A DNA stretch of 6,364 bases from GCA-2719315 sp964448645 (lineage in GTDB: Bacteria > Bacteroidota > Bacteroidia > Flavobacteriales > Flavobacteriaceae). Numbering within the stretch: position 1 is the first letter of the stretch; every line of letters begins with the position of its first letter. Below are positions 5,756 through 6,364 of the stretch, in pieces. The notes below the pieces were generated by a model. The model was not told the DNA's origin and did no database searches. It worked only from the letters and a program-made list of their open reading frames with translations. The stretch is taken from the NCBI GenBank assembly GCA_964448645.1, contig CAYUZY010000106.1:1-6364 (forward strand). Direction: 5' to 3'. The position numbers and the translations under genes were made by a program.

Positions 5756-6273
5756 TTTTGTAAATCTAACAATCCATTAGGTATATTCAATTTAATGCTT
5801 TTTTCTTTTCTATTTATTTTTATTATAAAATCATCATGAACTGGAATTAGAATTATTCTCTTATTATTTTTTATTTCAAATGTTGCTTGAGGAGATTTAT
5901 CATTAATATTTTTTATGATTCCAATTATTTTATCATTATTAAAAGCTTTAAAACCAATTACTTCATGAAAGTAAAATTTCTTACCAATTAAAGGAGGTAG
6001 TATAGATAAAGGAAGATAAATGTCTTTTCTTAATATTTTATTTGCTAATTCCTCAGAATCTATATCTTCAAATTTAATTCTTAAAATATCAGGTTTGTGT
6101 AATTTTATATTTTTTATAAAGAAAGGAACTAAATTTTTATCATTCTCTATTAGAACATTTTTTAGATTAAAATAATCTTCAGATAAGTTACCATCTATTT
6201 TGATTAAAACCTCTCCTTTAAAGCTGTATTTTTTTATAATCTTTCCAAGATAAAAACAATCTTGTTTTTTCAT
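5752..6273 (-). CDS. rimM: Ribosome maturation factor RimM
   Basis: RimM binds ribosomal protein S19 in the 30S head and assists late 16S rRNA processing and assembly in the cytoplasm. The 173-residue product has the usual length. The N-terminal RimM beta-barrel (about 5-90) begins FYLGKIIKKYSFKGEVLIKI; the family normally has a Gly-Lys-Ile...Gly-x-x-Gly-Glu-Val pattern, and here the first Gly of the second part is replaced (KKYSFKGEV). A PRC-barrel domain (about 97-171) carries FYFHEVIGFKA (100-110), IGIIKNI, RIILIPVHDDFI (139-150) and the closing IPNGLLDL (164-171). The protein is strongly Lys/Ile/Asn-rich, in line with the AT-rich genome. ATG at 6273 lies 18 bp after the rpsP stop, in the conserved rpsP-rimM order. 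Its TAA stop is embedded in a TTAA shared with the convergent receptor gene. Confidence 0.93.
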   Translation of the reverse strand: MKKQDCFYLGKIIKKYSFKGEVLIKIDGNLSEDYFNLKNVLIENDKNLVPFFIKNIKLHKPDILRIKFEDIDSEELANKILRKDIYLPLSILPPLIGKKFYFHEVIGFKAFNNDKIIGIIKNINDKSPQATFEIKNNKRIILIPVHDDFIIKINRKEKSIKLNIPNGLLDLQN

Positions 6274-6291
6274 TTAAGAAAATGATTTCTA

Positions 6292-6364
6292 TCAGCTTGA
6301 ACTATCCTTAGATTTAATGTCTTTTTCATCTGAAGCAGTTTCTTCAGCTGCAGGAGTTTCTTCA
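6292..6364 (-). CDS. rpsP: Ribosomal protein S16, C-terminal tail (partial)
   Basis: The minus-strand frame entering from the right edge encodes EETPAAEETASDEK followed by DIKSKDSSS and a TGA stop at 6294-6292. Bacteroidota S16 proteins often carry such a Glu/Ala/Thr/Ser-rich, low-complexity C-terminal extension, and rpsP sits directly before rimM in this phylum and many others. No globular S16 residues are inside the window, so the call relies on gene order plus the tail composition. S16 is a 30S subunit protein needed for early assembly. Only the last 23 residues are seen; the gene continues beyond the edge. Confidence 0.75.
   Translation of the reverse strand, partial: EETPAAEETASDEKDIKSKDSSS

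Noticed and set aside
1..6364. CRISPR arrays, insertion sequences, tRNA or rRNA genes, phage genes
   Set aside because: No regularly spaced repeats, transposase-like proteins, terminal inverted repeats or structural RNA sequences were seen on either strand.

Overview
The window looks like a compact, AT-rich chromosomal segment (roughly 70% A+T by eye) from a member of the Bacteroidota, most likely the class Flavobacteriia. The signs are a TonB-dependent receptor with an N-terminal CarboxypepD_reg-like domain, a PF06439 lipoprotein with a flavobacterial-style signal peptide, an rpsP-rimM pair in which S16 carries a long Glu/Ala/Ser-rich tail, no clear Shine-Dalgarno sequences but A-rich start contexts, and a TAnnTTTG promoter element. 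The small intergenic spaces and Lys/Ile/Asn-rich proteins would suit a marine, genome-streamlined lineage; that last point is inference.

Layout. Positions 2-118 (+) hold the 3' end of etfA (electron transfer flavoprotein alpha). Nine bases later comes scoA (128-826, +), followed with no gap by scoB (827-1483, +); together they encode the two subunits of a 3-oxoacid CoA-transferase. After a 63-bp gap come a PF06439/DUF1080 lipoprotein (1547-2296, +) and an unrecognised exported 191-residue protein with a charged C-terminal helix (2327-2902, +). Convergent to these is a small Rieske [2Fe-2S] protein (3333-2899, -) with a Tat-type signal, a lipobox and a TTG start. A 67-bp divergent spacer separates it from a 784-residue TonB-dependent receptor (3401-5755, +), which has a TAATTTTG element only five bases before its ATG. 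The receptor converges on rimM (6273-5752, -), which is preceded by the 3' end of rpsP (6364-6292, -).

How the genes work together. EtfA and ScoAB fit oxidative catabolism of fatty, branched-chain or ketone acids: ScoAB activates acetoacetate with CoA from succinyl-CoA, and ETF collects electrons from acyl-CoA dehydrogenases. The middle genes are a cell-envelope set (lipoprotein, exported protein, periplasmic or surface Rieske lipoprotein, outer-membrane receptor) with no proven shared pathway. rpsP-rimM is the conserved ribosome-assembly operon.

No mobile element, CRISPR array, tRNA or rRNA was seen, and there is no gene-free stretch over 300 bases. I do not see strong evidence for a new multi-gene system. 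The most notable points are the Tat/lipobox/LES-like Rieske protein with a TTG start and an altered distal cluster loop, the identical TTAA stop-codon overlaps at both convergent junctions, the possibly leaderless receptor mRNA, a 14-bp GC-rich palindrome inside scoA, and the uncharacterised 191-residue exported protein.
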